Shown here: positions 27,249 through 36,055 of the stretch, piece after piece
Numbering within the stretch: the first letter of the stretch is position 1
Layout of the letters: every line of letters begins with the position of its first letter
Source of the DNA: Candidatus Poribacteria bacterium
Lineage (GTDB): Bacteria; Poribacteria; WGA-4E; PCPOR2b
Assembly (NCBI GenBank): GCA_022822785.1
Contig: JAJEAL010000048.1
Span: forward strand, 1-64,000
Reading direction: 5' to 3'
DNA length: 64,000 nucleotides
Made by a program: the position numbers and the translations under genes
Notes under the pieces: generated by a model
What the model was told of the DNA's origin: nothing
Seen by the model: the letters and a program-made list of their open reading frames with translations, nothing else
The model's database searches: none

Positions 27249-27352
27249 TGTATAATATCAGTAAATAAGCCTAGGCACACAGCTGCGGGAGTTGCGCTGC
27301 TACAATCATAGTTGCAACCACAGACGGATTAAACCATGGTGAGGGGAAATCT

Positions 27353-27988
27353 ATGAGTAATCTACTGTTTCAGTCGGGTGAGAAGGTGCTTTTTATCGGC
27401 GATAGTATCACCGATTGTGGACGCCGCGGCGACCACGCACCACTTGGGAGCGGTTACGTAAAAAAAGTAACTGAGTTAATCACCGCAAAGTATCCAGAGC
27501 GGCAAATCGAGTATGTCAATAAAGGCATCGGTGGCGACGTCGTTGAAGGGCTCGAAGGACGATGGGATACAGACGTCATCGCTGAGAAGCCGACTTGGCT
27601 GTCGGTGAAGATTGGCATCAATAATGCGTCGCGCCAGCTTGGAGCGGGTCTCCCAAACGAAACATATCTACCTGAATGGGAAGCGTGTTATCGGCGTATC
27701 CTCACTCGCGCGAGAGATGAATTGGGCGTGGGACTTTTCATGTTTGAGACCTTTTATATTGAAGAAGACGTTCCCGAACCGCGTCCGCTAGATGTCGATG
27801 CCTATAATGAGATTATCCATCGACTCGCCGACGAGTTCAACGCCCGATTGATACAAACAAACGAGGCGTTTGACCGAGCGGTCGCTGCGCGTCCGGGAGC
27901 GTTGTGGACAACCCAAGATGGTGTCCATCCGAATCCGGAAGGACATACACTAATGGCGCTGGAATTTCTGAAACAGACAGGCTGGTAG
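27353..27988 (+). CDS. SGNH/GDSL-type hydrolase
   Basis: The 211-residue protein is a compact SGNH esterase-like hydrolase. Block I is FIGDSITD with nucleophile Ser18, the block II Gly lies in NKGIGGD, block III reads KIGINNAS where GxND is usual, and block V is DGVHPNPEGH with the Asp/His pair. No signal peptide is present, so it is cytoplasmic; it may deacetylate sugars. Its stop is 39 bp before the DapA-family gene. Confidence 0.85.
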   Translation: MSNLLFQSGEKVLFIGDSITDCGRRGDHAPLGSGYVKKVTELITAKYPERQIEYVNKGIGGDVVEGLEGRWDTDVIAEKPTWLSVKIGINNASRQLGAGLPNETYLPEWEACYRRILTRARDELGVGLFMFETFYIEEDVPEPRPLDVDAYNEIIHRLADEFNARLIQTNEAFDRAVAARPGALWTTQDGVHPNPEGHTLMALEFLKQTGW

Positions 27989-28026
27989 AAACTTCTCATT
28001 TGTATATCGTTGCTGGAGGCTTAATC

Positions 28027-28950
28027 ATGGGCAGAGCTGCACAAGTCTTGGAACGTATGAAAGGGCCGGTGGTCCCCATTAATGTTTGTTTCAACGTAGA
28101 CGGCACAATCAATTATGATGCGGTGGGGGCGTATGTCAACTGGCTATGTGAAGAGGAGATACCGGTGCTACTGCTAACCTATGGAAGCAGTGAATTTGCG
28201 AGTATTAGCGATGAAGAACTTTGGACATTAACAGCCGCTGTCGCTTCTGCCACCGCCGGACGCTCGCTCTGTATTGCATCCACCAGCTACTGGAAACCGG
28301 CGAAGACTCGGGATTTCCTCGAACACGCTAACGCTGTTGGCGTTGACGCTGTCAAGGTACAAATTAATCCTTGGTTGCCTAAAACGCGAGAGGTGTTGGT
28401 CCGATACTTTGACCAGATTGAAGACGTATCTGATATACCGTTACTGCTCTGGGGTGTTGCCCCGCCCCCCTTTCCCGTAGAGGTGGTAGCGGAATTGGCA
28501 CAACGTCCTTATATCGTTGGTATGAAGAATGACGCACACCCCTTCTATGACTACTACGACCTCATTCGCGCCACAAAGGATGACGGGTTTGGCGTGGTCA
28601 GCGGCGGACAAATGCGCAACTTCGTGTTCGGGCACCAGATTGGTTCGCCCGCCTACTTGTGCCCCATCGCGCCTTTTCGTCCCGATATCGCCTTAGACTT
28701 TCATCAACTGCTAGTTGAAAAGAGCTACGCTCAAGCATGGGAAATGGTTTTTCGTTATGAAGAACCGTGGCTCACATGGGCAATAGATAAAAACTGGCTA
28801 GCGGTCATGAAATCAACAGTACAGCTGCAAGGACTGTATCCCAACAATCTGCTTGGACCACCGAATCCGCCGCCGAGTCCGAGCCTGCTAGCTGAAGTAC
28901 AGGCGAAATTAGAAGCGCTCTTCGGTGCATCGCGTACACGTCCAGCGTAG
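28027..28950 (+). CDS. DapA/NAL-family aldolase or lyase
   Basis: The 307-residue protein is a TIM barrel of the dihydrodipicolinate synthase/N-acetylneuraminate lyase superfamily. The Schiff-base Lys is Lys167 in YIVGMKND, and the early strand PINVCFNVDGTINYDA is typical. The usual YxNP before the Lys reads WGVAPPP, so the catalytic Tyr is missing and true DapA activity is unlikely. The start at 28027 follows TGGAGG; the longer ORF start overlaps the SGNH gene. Confidence 0.82.
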   Translation: MGRAAQVLERMKGPVVPINVCFNVDGTINYDAVGAYVNWLCEEEIPVLLLTYGSSEFASISDEELWTLTAAVASATAGRSLCIASTSYWKPAKTRDFLEHANAVGVDAVKVQINPWLPKTREVLVRYFDQIEDVSDIPLLLWGVAPPPFPVEVVAELAQRPYIVGMKNDAHPFYDYYDLIRATKDDGFGVVSGGQMRNFVFGHQIGSPAYLCPIAPFRPDIALDFHQLLVEKSYAQAWEMVFRYEEPWLTWAIDKNWLAVMKSTVQLQGLYPNNLLGPPNPPPSPSLLAEVQAKLEALFGASRTRPA

Positions 28951-29062
28951 TTACTTCCCCCAACTCTTGAAACCGCTACGTGATAGTTAGTATGCCTTAC
29001 CCTCTAGCCTCTAGCGCTCAGGGAAACGGGAGGGGAAGGGTTACCCAGATGGAAGGAATAGA

Positions 29063-30478
29063 ATGAGTAGCTACGCAACCGCACAATACCCTGAGGATAT
29101 TGCTGTAAATGCTGATGCGTTAAACGAATTGCACCACTTACTCGGCGATCGCCTGGCCACAGGGCAGGAGGTTCGCGAGTGTCATGCGAAGGATGTTTCT
29201 CATCACCGCCCTCATCTGCCGCATGCTGTCGCATTCCCCCACAGCAACACAGAAGTTGCCCAGATTGTGAAAATCTGTGCCCGGTATGCTATGCCAATTG
29301 TTCCCTTCGGTACAGGGACCGGCGTAGAGGGTGCGGTTGTCGCTATCTACGGAGGGATTTGCGTTGACCTGACCCAAATGGGCGCAATTCTCCGGGTCAG
29401 TCAGAAGGACATGGATGCGACAGTGCAAGCGGGGGTTACACGGAAGCAGCTTAACAACCATCTCGCTGAGACCCAGACAGGGCTCTACTTCCCGGTTGAT
29501 CCGGGAGCTGATGCGTCGTTGGGCGGTATGGCAGCGACACGCGCATCGGGCAACGCTGCAGTACGTTACGGTACCATGCGAGAAAACGTGCTCGGATTGA
29601 CGGTAGTAACCGCTGATGGAAGTATTATCCGCACCGGAGGCCGCGCACGCAAGTCTTCTGCGGGCTATGATTTGACCCGATTATTTGTAGGTTCAGAGGG
29701 AACGTTAGGAATTATCACAGAGGTAACGTTGAAGTTGGCAAAGACACCGGCGGCTGTTTCGGCAGCGGTCTGCGCTTTTTCAGACGTTGTAGCAGCGGCA
29801 AGCACAGCCATCCAAGTAATCGGTGCTGGCATCCCTGTGGCTCGATTGGAGTTACTCGATGAAATCCAGATAGGTGCGGTTAATGCCTACTCGGGCTTAG
29901 ATTATAAAGTTGCTCCAACACTTCTCTTTGAGTTTCACGGCTCAGAATCAGCAGTAACCGAGCAAGCACAAACCGCAGGCAGCATTGTCCGCGAACATGG
30001 CGGCGAAGACTTTCACTGGGCAGCCGGGGAGGAAGAACGTAACCGGCTCTGGCAAGCACGATATGATAGCTATTATGCCTCGCTAGCACTTCGCCCCGGA
30101 TCAGTTGGGTATGTCACGGATGTTTGTGTCCCCATCTCACGTTTGGCGGATTGCATCCTGAAAACCAAACAGGAGCTGCAAGCTTCTAGCTTAATCGCCC
30201 CCCTGCTAGGGCACGTAGGGGACGGGAATTTTCATGTGGTGTTCCCTCTCGATCCTGAGCGTCCTGAAGAACTAAAAGAGGCGCAACAGCTCAGTCAGCG
30301 TTTCGTTGAATACGCCCTTCAGATGGAGGGCACCTGCACAGGTGAGCACGGTATCGGCTTGGGCAAGATTGAGGCGCTCAAGCAGGAACATGGACAAGGA
30401 GTTGCCGTAATGCACATGATTAAAAAATCCCTAGACCCACAAAATATCATGAATCCTGGCAAGGTTATACTGCTCTAA
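29063..30478 (+). CDS. FAD-linked oxidase, D-lactate dehydrogenase/glycolate oxidase GlcD-like
   Basis: The 471-residue protein has the PCMH FAD-binding fold with PIVPFGTGTGVEGAVVAIYGG and DPGADASLGGMAATRASGNAAVRYG, and the C-terminal FAD-linked oxidase domain with HVGDGNFHVVFP and CTGEHGIGLGKIEAL, where His residues bind the catalytic metal. It oxidises a 2-hydroxy acid, most likely D-lactate or glycolate. No GlcE/GlcF subunits are near, so it may work as a single-chain enzyme. Confidence 0.9.
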   Translation: MSSYATAQYPEDIAVNADALNELHHLLGDRLATGQEVRECHAKDVSHHRPHLPHAVAFPHSNTEVAQIVKICARYAMPIVPFGTGTGVEGAVVAIYGGICVDLTQMGAILRVSQKDMDATVQAGVTRKQLNNHLAETQTGLYFPVDPGADASLGGMAATRASGNAAVRYGTMRENVLGLTVVTADGSIIRTGGRARKSSAGYDLTRLFVGSEGTLGIITEVTLKLAKTPAAVSAAVCAFSDVVAAASTAIQVIGAGIPVARLELLDEIQIGAVNAYSGLDYKVAPTLLFEFHGSESAVTEQAQTAGSIVREHGGEDFHWAAGEEERNRLWQARYDSYYASLALRPGSVGYVTDVCVPISRLADCILKTKQELQASSLIAPLLGHVGDGNFHVVFPLDPERPEELKEAQQLSQRFVEYALQMEGTCTGEHGIGLGKIEALKQEHGQGVAVMHMIKKSLDPQNIMNPGKVILL

Positions 30479-30487
30479 CTACGTGAT

Positions 30488-30844
30488 ATGAAAACAGCAT
30501 TCAAAAAAGCGCTAATCGCTTTTTTAATTTTCATTTTAAGCCTCATTGGGATTCTAATCGCTGTTATTAGACGCTGGTCACAGAGCGGTTCTTTGATCGA
30601 AAGCATGATGATGGTTGACTTCACAGGACTTCTGCTCGCCGTCTTGGGGTCATCAATCTTAATCCTTATCAGCATTGCCCTGACCTTCTGGCTGGCGTAT
30701 GCGTGGTCGGTTGAGCAACCTGTATTGGGAGAACGGATTATCAGACTGGCAACGGTCGTGAGCATTCTACTCATCCTTGTCTTCGGCGGTATGGGCATCG
30801 GCTTAATCGTTTTGCGGACCCTCTGGACAGTTAACTATTTTTAG
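30488..30844 (+). CDS. Small membrane protein of unknown function
   Basis: This 118-residue protein has three membrane helices: ALIAFLIFILSLIGILIAVI, a central LLLAVLGSSILILISIALTFWLAY and a C-terminal VVSILLILVFGGMGIGLIVL. It starts 9 bp after the GlcD-like gene and is probably co-transcribed. The family is not recognised. Confidence 0.65.
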   Translation: MKTAFKKALIAFLIFILSLIGILIAVIRRWSQSGSLIESMMMVDFTGLLLAVLGSSILILISIALTFWLAYAWSVEQPVLGERIIRLATVVSILLILVFGGMGIGLIVLRTLWTVNYF

Positions 30845-31140
30845 ATTGGAAACGGTGAACAGATTGTTCTCACGTTTCGTGCTAGGCTTTGACCGGCGAA
30901 GGTATCAACAGTTGCAAGCTAGCATCACCACTGGTTAAATACTCCTACGTCCGCAGATTTTCGCTTGCATTCAGAGATCTGGATGTGCTAAAATAAATTG
31001 TGAATGTCTCATATTGCATGACAAGACTTCAACAGTTAGGTTGATTTTATCAAAGTCACGGTTAGCAAATGGAATTCACTGTATACTGTAGAAATTGATT
31101 TCTACAATATGCACTAACAAATTGAGAAGGGGTGTCAACG
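30845..31140. other. infC leader region
   Basis: This 296-bp gap precedes the translation operon. It holds a possible promoter, TTGCAT (30965-30970) and TAAAAT (30989-30994) with 18-bp spacing, and a perfect hairpin at 31087-31106 (TGTAGAAATTGATTTCTACA) about 20 bases before the ribosome binding site. The hairpin could serve autoregulation by ribosomal protein L20 or IF3, but this is inference. Confidence 0.5.
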
Positions 31141-31695
31141 ATTCAAAGCAGAGGCCGCCGCTATCAACAAAAAGCACCACAGCAGCAGAACAGAGTTAAT
31201 CGACAGATTCGGGCAAGACAGGTTTTGTTAATCTCCACCGAGAACGAGAAACTTGGGCCCATGCCCGTTTACGAAGCGCTGGACCGAGCACAGGCAGAAG
31301 GACTTGATTTGGTAGAAGTTTCTCCAAATTCTAATCCGCCGGTTTGCAAAATTATGGACTACGGTAAGTTCCAGTATGAGAAAAGCAAACGGGCGAAAGA
31401 AGCAAAAAAGAAACAAGCCAAAGTTGTCCTGAAAGAGATAAAGTTCAAATCTGTAAGGACCGGAGATCACGACTTTCAATTTAGGCTTCGCCACGCCCAC
31501 GATTTTTTATCGAACGGTTGGAAGGTTAAAGTGAGTGTTAGATTCAGTGGGCGTGAAATGTTGCACACAGATCTGGGGAGAGAAATGCTGCGACGGTTTG
31601 CAGCAGAGGTCGCGGATATCGGCGAGATAGAGTCGCCCCCACGGATGGAGAGTCGCTCCATGTTTATGGTCTTGGCGCCACAATTAGATAAGTAG
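31141..31695 (+). CDS. infC: Translation initiation factor IF-3, probable ATT start
   Basis: IF-3 checks start codons on the 30S subunit. The protein shows RVNRQIRARQVLLIS, GLDLVEVSPNSNPPVCKIMDYGKFQYEKSK and the C-terminal KEIKFKSVRTGDHDF, all diagnostic. The ribosome binding site GAAGGGG ends only at 31132, abutting the GTG that the ORF track uses, so that GTG cannot be served by it. The ATT at 31141 lies eight bases downstream and begins IQSRGRRYQQ. An ATT start is the known autoregulatory device of infC in enteric bacteria. Confidence 0.9.
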   Translation: MQSRGRRYQQKAPQQQNRVNRQIRARQVLLISTENEKLGPMPVYEALDRAQAEGLDLVEVSPNSNPPVCKIMDYGKFQYEKSKRAKEAKKKQAKVVLKEIKFKSVRTGDHDFQFRLRHAHDFLSNGWKVKVSVRFSGREMLHTDLGREMLRRFAAEVADIGEIESPPRMESRSMFMVLAPQLDK

Positions 31696-31710
31696 AGGAG
31701 CATCAGTCAT

Positions 31711-31905
31711 ATGCCGAAAATTAAGACACATAAAGGTTCAGCCAAGCGTTTCAAATTCACAGGAAATGGGAAGATTCGTAGGCAGAAAGCTTATTCTAAC
31801 CACCTGTTTGCCTCAAAAACGTCGAAGCGGAAGCGAAATCTCAGAAAAAGTGCGCTTGCAGATAAATCGAACGAGAAGAGGCTGCGTCGCTTGCTTCCCA
31901 ACTAG
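31711..31905 (+). CDS. rpmI: 50S ribosomal protein L35
   Basis: The 64-residue basic protein begins [22 protein letters not shown] and ends RRLLPN, as L35 does. It lies 15 bp after infC and 33 bp before rplT, the order conserved across bacteria. It is incorporated into the large subunit; expression is likely coupled to the rest of the operon. Confidence 0.97.
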   Translation: MPKIKTHKGSAKRFKFTGNGKIRRQKAYSNHLFASKTSKRKRNLRKSALADKSNEKRLRRLLPN

Positions 31906-31938
31906 GTTGCTGTCAAAATTGCTTTTAAGGAGAGCGTA

Positions 31939-32289
31939 ATGTCAAAAGTAAAAACAGGTAGCGTTCGTCGTCGTCGCCGTCAAAGAGTGATGAAGCACTC
32001 AAAGGGTTATCGTGGTGGTCGCAATAACCTAAAACGGTCCGCGATGGAGGCTGTTGAGAAAGGTTGGAATTATGCCTATGCCCACCGCCGGGCGCGCAAA
32101 AGGGAATTCAGGCAATTGTGGATTGCCCGCATCAATGCTGCGGCCCGGATGCACGGCTTATCCTACAGCCGGTTTATGCACGGCTTAAAAAAGGCGGGAA
32201 TTGACCTCAATCGCAAGGTTCTCGCTGACCTTGCTATTCATGATGAGGAAGGATTTGCTCGTATCGCTGCACTTGCGAAAGGTTCATAA
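31939..32289 (+). CDS. rplT: 50S ribosomal protein L20
   Basis: The 116-residue protein has the basic RNA-binding N-terminus with [30 protein letters not shown] and the globular C-terminal domain with [24 protein letters not shown]. It is needed early in 50S assembly and represses its own operon in other bacteria. GGAG precedes the ATG. Confidence 0.97.
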   Translation: MSKVKTGSVRRRRRQRVMKHSKGYRGGRNNLKRSAMEAVEKGWNYAYAHRRARKREFRQLWIARINAAARMHGLSYSRFMHGLKKAGIDLNRKVLADLAIHDEEGFARIAALAKGS

Positions 32290-32324
32290 AACTGAGTTTG
32301 CGTAAAGGCTATGAAAGGACAAAG

Positions 32325-32580
32325 TAAGCGGGTCGAGTATTCTAATCAGAGAGGCTGCGTCACCGGCTGAAAGCGCATCTTTAGAATGGGTCGCCGAATT
32401 TCATCCTGGAGCCGCCGAGTTGAACGCTAATTTAGGCAAGTAGGCTCGTGCCGGGAATTTCACCGTTACTGAAATAGTTAATGAAGTGGGCAGATGTAAT
32501 ATCTGCCAATAAGGGTGGTACCGCGGAAGGTTTTGACGCCTGTCACTTTCGTCCCTTGGACGGAGTGATAGGCGTTTTTT
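32325..32580 (+). ncRNA. T-box riboswitch leader of pheS-pheT (tRNA-Phe)
   Basis: The 3' part contains AAGGGTGGTACCGCG (32511-32525), the nearly invariant T-box sequence whose UGGU bulge pairs with the uncharged tRNA end. It is followed by the terminator stem. Upstream, stem-I-like pairing surrounds a candidate specifier TTC at 32400-32402, followed by A, in CGAATTTCATCC, which reads a Phe codon. A stem-III-like hairpin GGCAGAT/ATCTGCC precedes the T-box. It should let pheST be transcribed when tRNA-Phe is uncharged. The 5' boundary is approximate. Confidence 0.9.
32536..32580 (+). terminator. Intrinsic terminator of the T-box leader
   Basis: ACGCCTGTCACTTTCGTCC pairs with GGACGGAGTGATAGGCGT and is followed at once by six T residues, 25 bp before pheS. 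It is mutually exclusive with the T-box antiterminator, which uses the preceding ACCGCGGAAGG segment. Confidence 0.88.
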
Positions 32581-32604
32581 ATTGCCATGTTATAGGAGAT
32601 AGAT

Positions 32605-33621
32605 ATGCAGGAAGAGTTGAAACGAATCGAGGCTGAAGGGTTGACAGAACTGAAAGCAGTGGACGATCTGCGCGAATTAGAATCCCTACGGATTAAGTAC
32701 TTCGGCCGCAGAGGTTCGCTCTCCGCGGTGATGCGAGGAATGGGGAAACTCTCTAAAGCGGAGCGACCGATTGTGGGCAAGCTCGCGAACGAAGTACGCG
32801 CCAATCTTACAGAAGCTTTTGATCAGGCAGAAGAAGCTTTGAACCAACGTGCGCGAGAACAACAGCTTGAAGCCGAGTCTGTAGATATTACCCTCCCTGG
32901 TCGCCTGCCACAGTTTGGAAAAAAGCATCCGGTGACACAAACTTTTGACCGCATCCAAGAAATTTTCCGGGGCATGGGATTCCAAGTGGCTGAAGGTCCC
33001 GAAGTTGAGCATGAATATTACAATTTTGATGCGTTAAACACGCCCGCAGAGCATCCCGCTCGAGATGCACACGATACATTTTATATCACCGATAGCTTAC
33101 TGTTGCGGACACACACTTCACCGGTTCAAATCCGCTACATGGAACAACAGCCCCCCCCTATACGGATTATCGTCCCGGGGCGCGTATATCGCTGCGATTC
33201 CGATGCCTCTCACACACCGATGTTTCATCAGGTCGAAGGTTTACTAGTTGCCGAACAGGTCACTTTTAGTGAATTGAAGGGAGTATTATACGCTTTTGTG
33301 CAGCAGATGTTCGGGGAGGGAACCCGGACTCGTTTCCGTCCACATTTCTTCCCGTTCACAGAGCCGAGTGCGGAGGTGGATATCTCCTGTACAACATGTC
33401 ACGGCGAAGGCTGTCGTCTCTGCTCAGGCACCGGTTGGCTTGAGATTTTGGGCGCAGGATCGGTGCATCCAAATGTTTTTCGTTACGTGAATTACGATCC
33501 GGAACAGGTGACGGGCTTTGCGTTTGGCATGGGGGTCGATCGGATTGCGACATTGAAATACGGTATCCCAGACCTCCGGTTGATGTTTGACAATGATATG
33601 CGATTCGCCCGACAGTTTTGA
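32605..33621 (+). CDS. pheS: Phenylalanyl-tRNA synthetase alpha subunit
   Basis: PheS carries the class II catalytic core. The 338-residue protein has an N-terminal coiled coil, then HPVTQTFDRIQEIFRGMGF, DTFYITDSLLLRTHTSPVQI, TRFRPHFFPFTEPSAEVDI (motif 2 region) and FAFGMGVDRIATLKYGI (motif 3). Between motifs 2 and 3 it has a CTTCHGEGCRLCSGTGW insert with four cysteines that could bind zinc, as in a subset of bacterial PheS. GGAGA precedes the ATG. Confidence 0.97.
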   Translation: MQEELKRIEAEGLTELKAVDDLRELESLRIKYFGRRGSLSAVMRGMGKLSKAERPIVGKLANEVRANLTEAFDQAEEALNQRAREQQLEAESVDITLPGRLPQFGKKHPVTQTFDRIQEIFRGMGFQVAEGPEVEHEYYNFDALNTPAEHPARDAHDTFYITDSLLLRTHTSPVQIRYMEQQPPPIRIIVPGRVYRCDSDASHTPMFHQVEGLLVAEQVTFSELKGVLYAFVQQMFGEGTRTRFRPHFFPFTEPSAEVDISCTTCHGEGCRLCSGTGWLEILGAGSVHPNVFRYVNYDPEQVTGFAFGMGVDRIATLKYGIPDLRLMFDNDMRFARQF

Positions 33622-33643
33622 AACTAACAGAGGAAAATGAATC

Positions 33644-36040
33644 ATGAACGTAAGTATCAAGTGGTTAAAAGAATATGTTGATTTCGATCTGTCCCCTGAA
33701 ACTCTAGCGGAACGTTTGCTGATGCTGGGCATGGAAATCGAGTCGATAAAACAGCTTGGAGAAGGTCTAGATCAGGTGATCGTTGGCAAGATCAAAGCCG
33801 TAGAAAAACACCCAAAGGCGGACAGACTAGTGCTATGCACGGTTGATGTCGGGTCGGGTACAGACGCCCAAATCGTCTGCGGTGCTCCGAATGCCCGTGA
33901 AGGGCTAGTTGCTCCCGTTGCGGTCGTCGGTGCACAATTGCCCAACGGGTTGACAATCAAACGAGCGAAAATCCGAGGCGTGGAATCTCAAGGGATGCTC
34001 TGCTCAGAGCAAGAGTTAGCGATTTCAGATGAAGCCTCCGGCTTGATGGCGCTTCCCGACGATTTGCAAATTGGCGCCCCGCTTGTTGAGGCTTTCGGTT
34101 TAGACGATGTTGTGTTAGCGCTTGAAATTACGCCCAATCGCCCGGATTGCCTCAGCATGATTGGGGTCGCTAGAGAGATTAGTGTAGCCACGGGCAATCC
34201 ACTCAGGTTGCCGGAAGTAAATCTCCAATCGGGGACAACAGATATTCATGAGCTCACTAGTGTAACGATTGACGCTGCAGATCTCTGTCCCCGCTACGCA
34301 GCGCGAATTATTCGAGGGGTCAAAATCGCGCCTTCGCCCGCTTGGTTACAGCGTCAGCTCGAAGCTGTCGGTGTCGGAACAATTAACAATATCGTCGATA
34401 TTACCAACTATGTCCTTATGGAATACGGCCATCCCTTGCACGCTTTCGATTACCACCGACTAACTGAGAACCGGATTGTTGTTCGTCGCGCCAAGCCGGA
34501 CGAGACCCTGAAAACAATCGATGAAGAAAAGCGGGAGTTGACACCCGATATGCTTATCATTGCTGATGCGGAGAATCCGGTCGCGTTGGCGGGTGTGATG
34601 GGTGGCTTCGATTCGGAGATTACCGACCGGACGGCTGACGTGCTGCTTGAAAGTGCATATTTCTATCCGCCAAGCATTCGGAAAACGTCAAAGGCGTTGG
34701 GGATGCACACCGAAGCGTCACATCGATTTGAACGCGGGGCAGATCCCGAAGGCGTGATTCCAGCCCTTAACCGTGCGACCCAACTCATTGCGGACATCGC
34801 CGGCGGAGAAGTCTGTTCAGGAATTATTGATGTTTATCCGGGCAAGCGAGAAGCTATCAATATTCAGCTTCGTCCTGAACGCGTCAACTTTATCCTGGGA
34901 ACGGACATTGTCCGTGACGACATGCGTGACATCCTAACCCGCCTCGGCTTTAGTGTGTCCGATACGTTTGAAGTTACGGTCCCCACCTTCCGCCCCGATG
35001 TGACACAGGAAATCGATTTGGTTGAAGAAATTGCGCGTGTCTACGGATTCGATAACATTCCAACTACGCTACCCAGAGGTGATATCCCTATCCCAAAACC
35101 GGACCCGAAGGAGAACCTACGCGAGGGTGTAAAAACATATCTGTTGCAATGTGGTATGATGGAAGCAATGAACTACGCATTCTATCATCCGGCCGCTTTT
35201 GACCGTATCCGTCTTGCCCCCGCAGATCCGCTCCGTCAAGCGATTCCAATCATGAATCCGTTAAGCGAAGATCAGTCGATCATGCGAACAACCTTACTTC
35301 CTAGCTTGCTTGCAAATGCCCAACGGAATCGGAACCATCAAATCAATGATGTACAATTTTTTGAGTTCAGCAAAGTTTTCCTCCGAACCGAAGGGGATGA
35401 ATACCCAAATGAACCTGAGCGTGTCGCAGGCATTATTGCCGGTCGCCTCGGCGCAGGTGTATACGGCGATCCACTGCGTCCGGGGGACTTCTTTGATATC
35501 AAAGGGATCGTCGAGGGCCTGCTCAACCGATGCGGACTTTCAGATTATACCGTCGCCCACACCGACCATCCAGCTTTCCATCCCGGACGCCGGGCGGAAA
35601 TCCGAATCGAAGATAGTACACTGTGCGTCTTCGGTGAAGCCCATCCGGAGGTGTTAGAAAACTACGACTTGCCCCATAAGGCGTATCTGTTTGAACTCGA
35701 TTTTGAAAGATTGGTCGCCGTCGTAGAACCGACGAAACAGTTTGAACCTATCCCAATTTACCCCAGCGTCAATCGGGATCTCGCCATTGTGCTAGACGTC
35801 GATACGCCCGCCAGTCGTCCGGCTGAAATTATTAAATCTGCCGGCGGTAAGCTAGTCTCTTCACTGCATATCTTCGATGTGTACACAGGTGAACAGGTCC
35901 CCGAAGGGAAGAAGAGCTTAGCATTCGCAATAGAATACCGTTCGGCAGCGGAAACGCTCACGGATGAGATTGTGGATCGGGTTCACGATGGGATTCTAGA
36001 TCGGTTGGAACAGCAGTTAGGGGCAACCCTGCGAAGTTGA
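33644..36040 (+). CDS. pheT: Phenylalanyl-tRNA synthetase beta subunit
   Basis: The 798-residue protein has the full PheT order: a tRNA-binding domain at about 40-150 (VCGAPNAREGLVAPVAVVG), the B3/4 editing domain (EITPNRPDCLSMIGVAREI begins it; TEASHRFERGADPEG follows), B5 at about 400-475 (PTFRPDVTQEIDLVEEIARVYG), the catalytic-like core, and a C-terminal FDX-ACB domain (YPSVNRDLAIVLD). It pairs with PheS as an alpha2beta2 enzyme. The convergent TPR gene ends 15 bp downstream. Confidence 0.97.
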   Translation: MNVSIKWLKEYVDFDLSPETLAERLLMLGMEIESIKQLGEGLDQVIVGKIKAVEKHPKADRLVLCTVDVGSGTDAQIVCGAPNAREGLVAPVAVVGAQLPNGLTIKRAKIRGVESQGMLCSEQELAISDEASGLMALPDDLQIGAPLVEAFGLDDVVLALEITPNRPDCLSMIGVAREISVATGNPLRLPEVNLQSGTTDIHELTSVTIDAADLCPRYAARIIRGVKIAPSPAWLQRQLEAVGVGTINNIVDITNYVLMEYGHPLHAFDYHRLTENRIVVRRAKPDETLKTIDEEKRELTPDMLIIADAENPVALAGVMGGFDSEITDRTADVLLESAYFYPPSIRKTSKALGMHTEASHRFERGADPEGVIPALNRATQLIADIAGGEVCSGIIDVYPGKREAINIQLRPERVNFILGTDIVRDDMRDILTRLGFSVSDTFEVTVPTFRPDVTQEIDLVEEIARVYGFDNIPTTLPRGDIPIPKPDPKENLREGVKTYLLQCGMMEAMNYAFYHPAAFDRIRLAPADPLRQAIPIMNPLSEDQSIMRTTLLPSLLANAQRNRNHQINDVQFFEFSKVFLRTEGDEYPNEPERVAGIIAGRLGAGVYGDPLRPGDFFDIKGIVEGLLNRCGLSDYTVAHTDHPAFHPGRRAEIRIEDSTLCVFGEAHPEVLENYDLPHKAYLFELDFERLVAVVEPTKQFEPIPIYPSVNRDLAIVLDVDTPASRPAEIIKSAGGKLVSSLHIFDVYTGEQVPEGKKSLAFAIEYRSAAETLTDEIVDRVHDGILDRLEQQLGATLRS

Positions 36041-36055
36041 GTGGTGCCGTAGCAC

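Noticed and set aside
30845-31086. Possible tRNA gene before infC
   Set aside because: No cloverleaf with TTCGANTC-type arm or CCA-adjacent acceptor stem could be drawn.
31132-31134. GTG as the infC start codon
   Set aside because: It directly touches the ribosome binding site; the ATT at 31141 has proper spacing.
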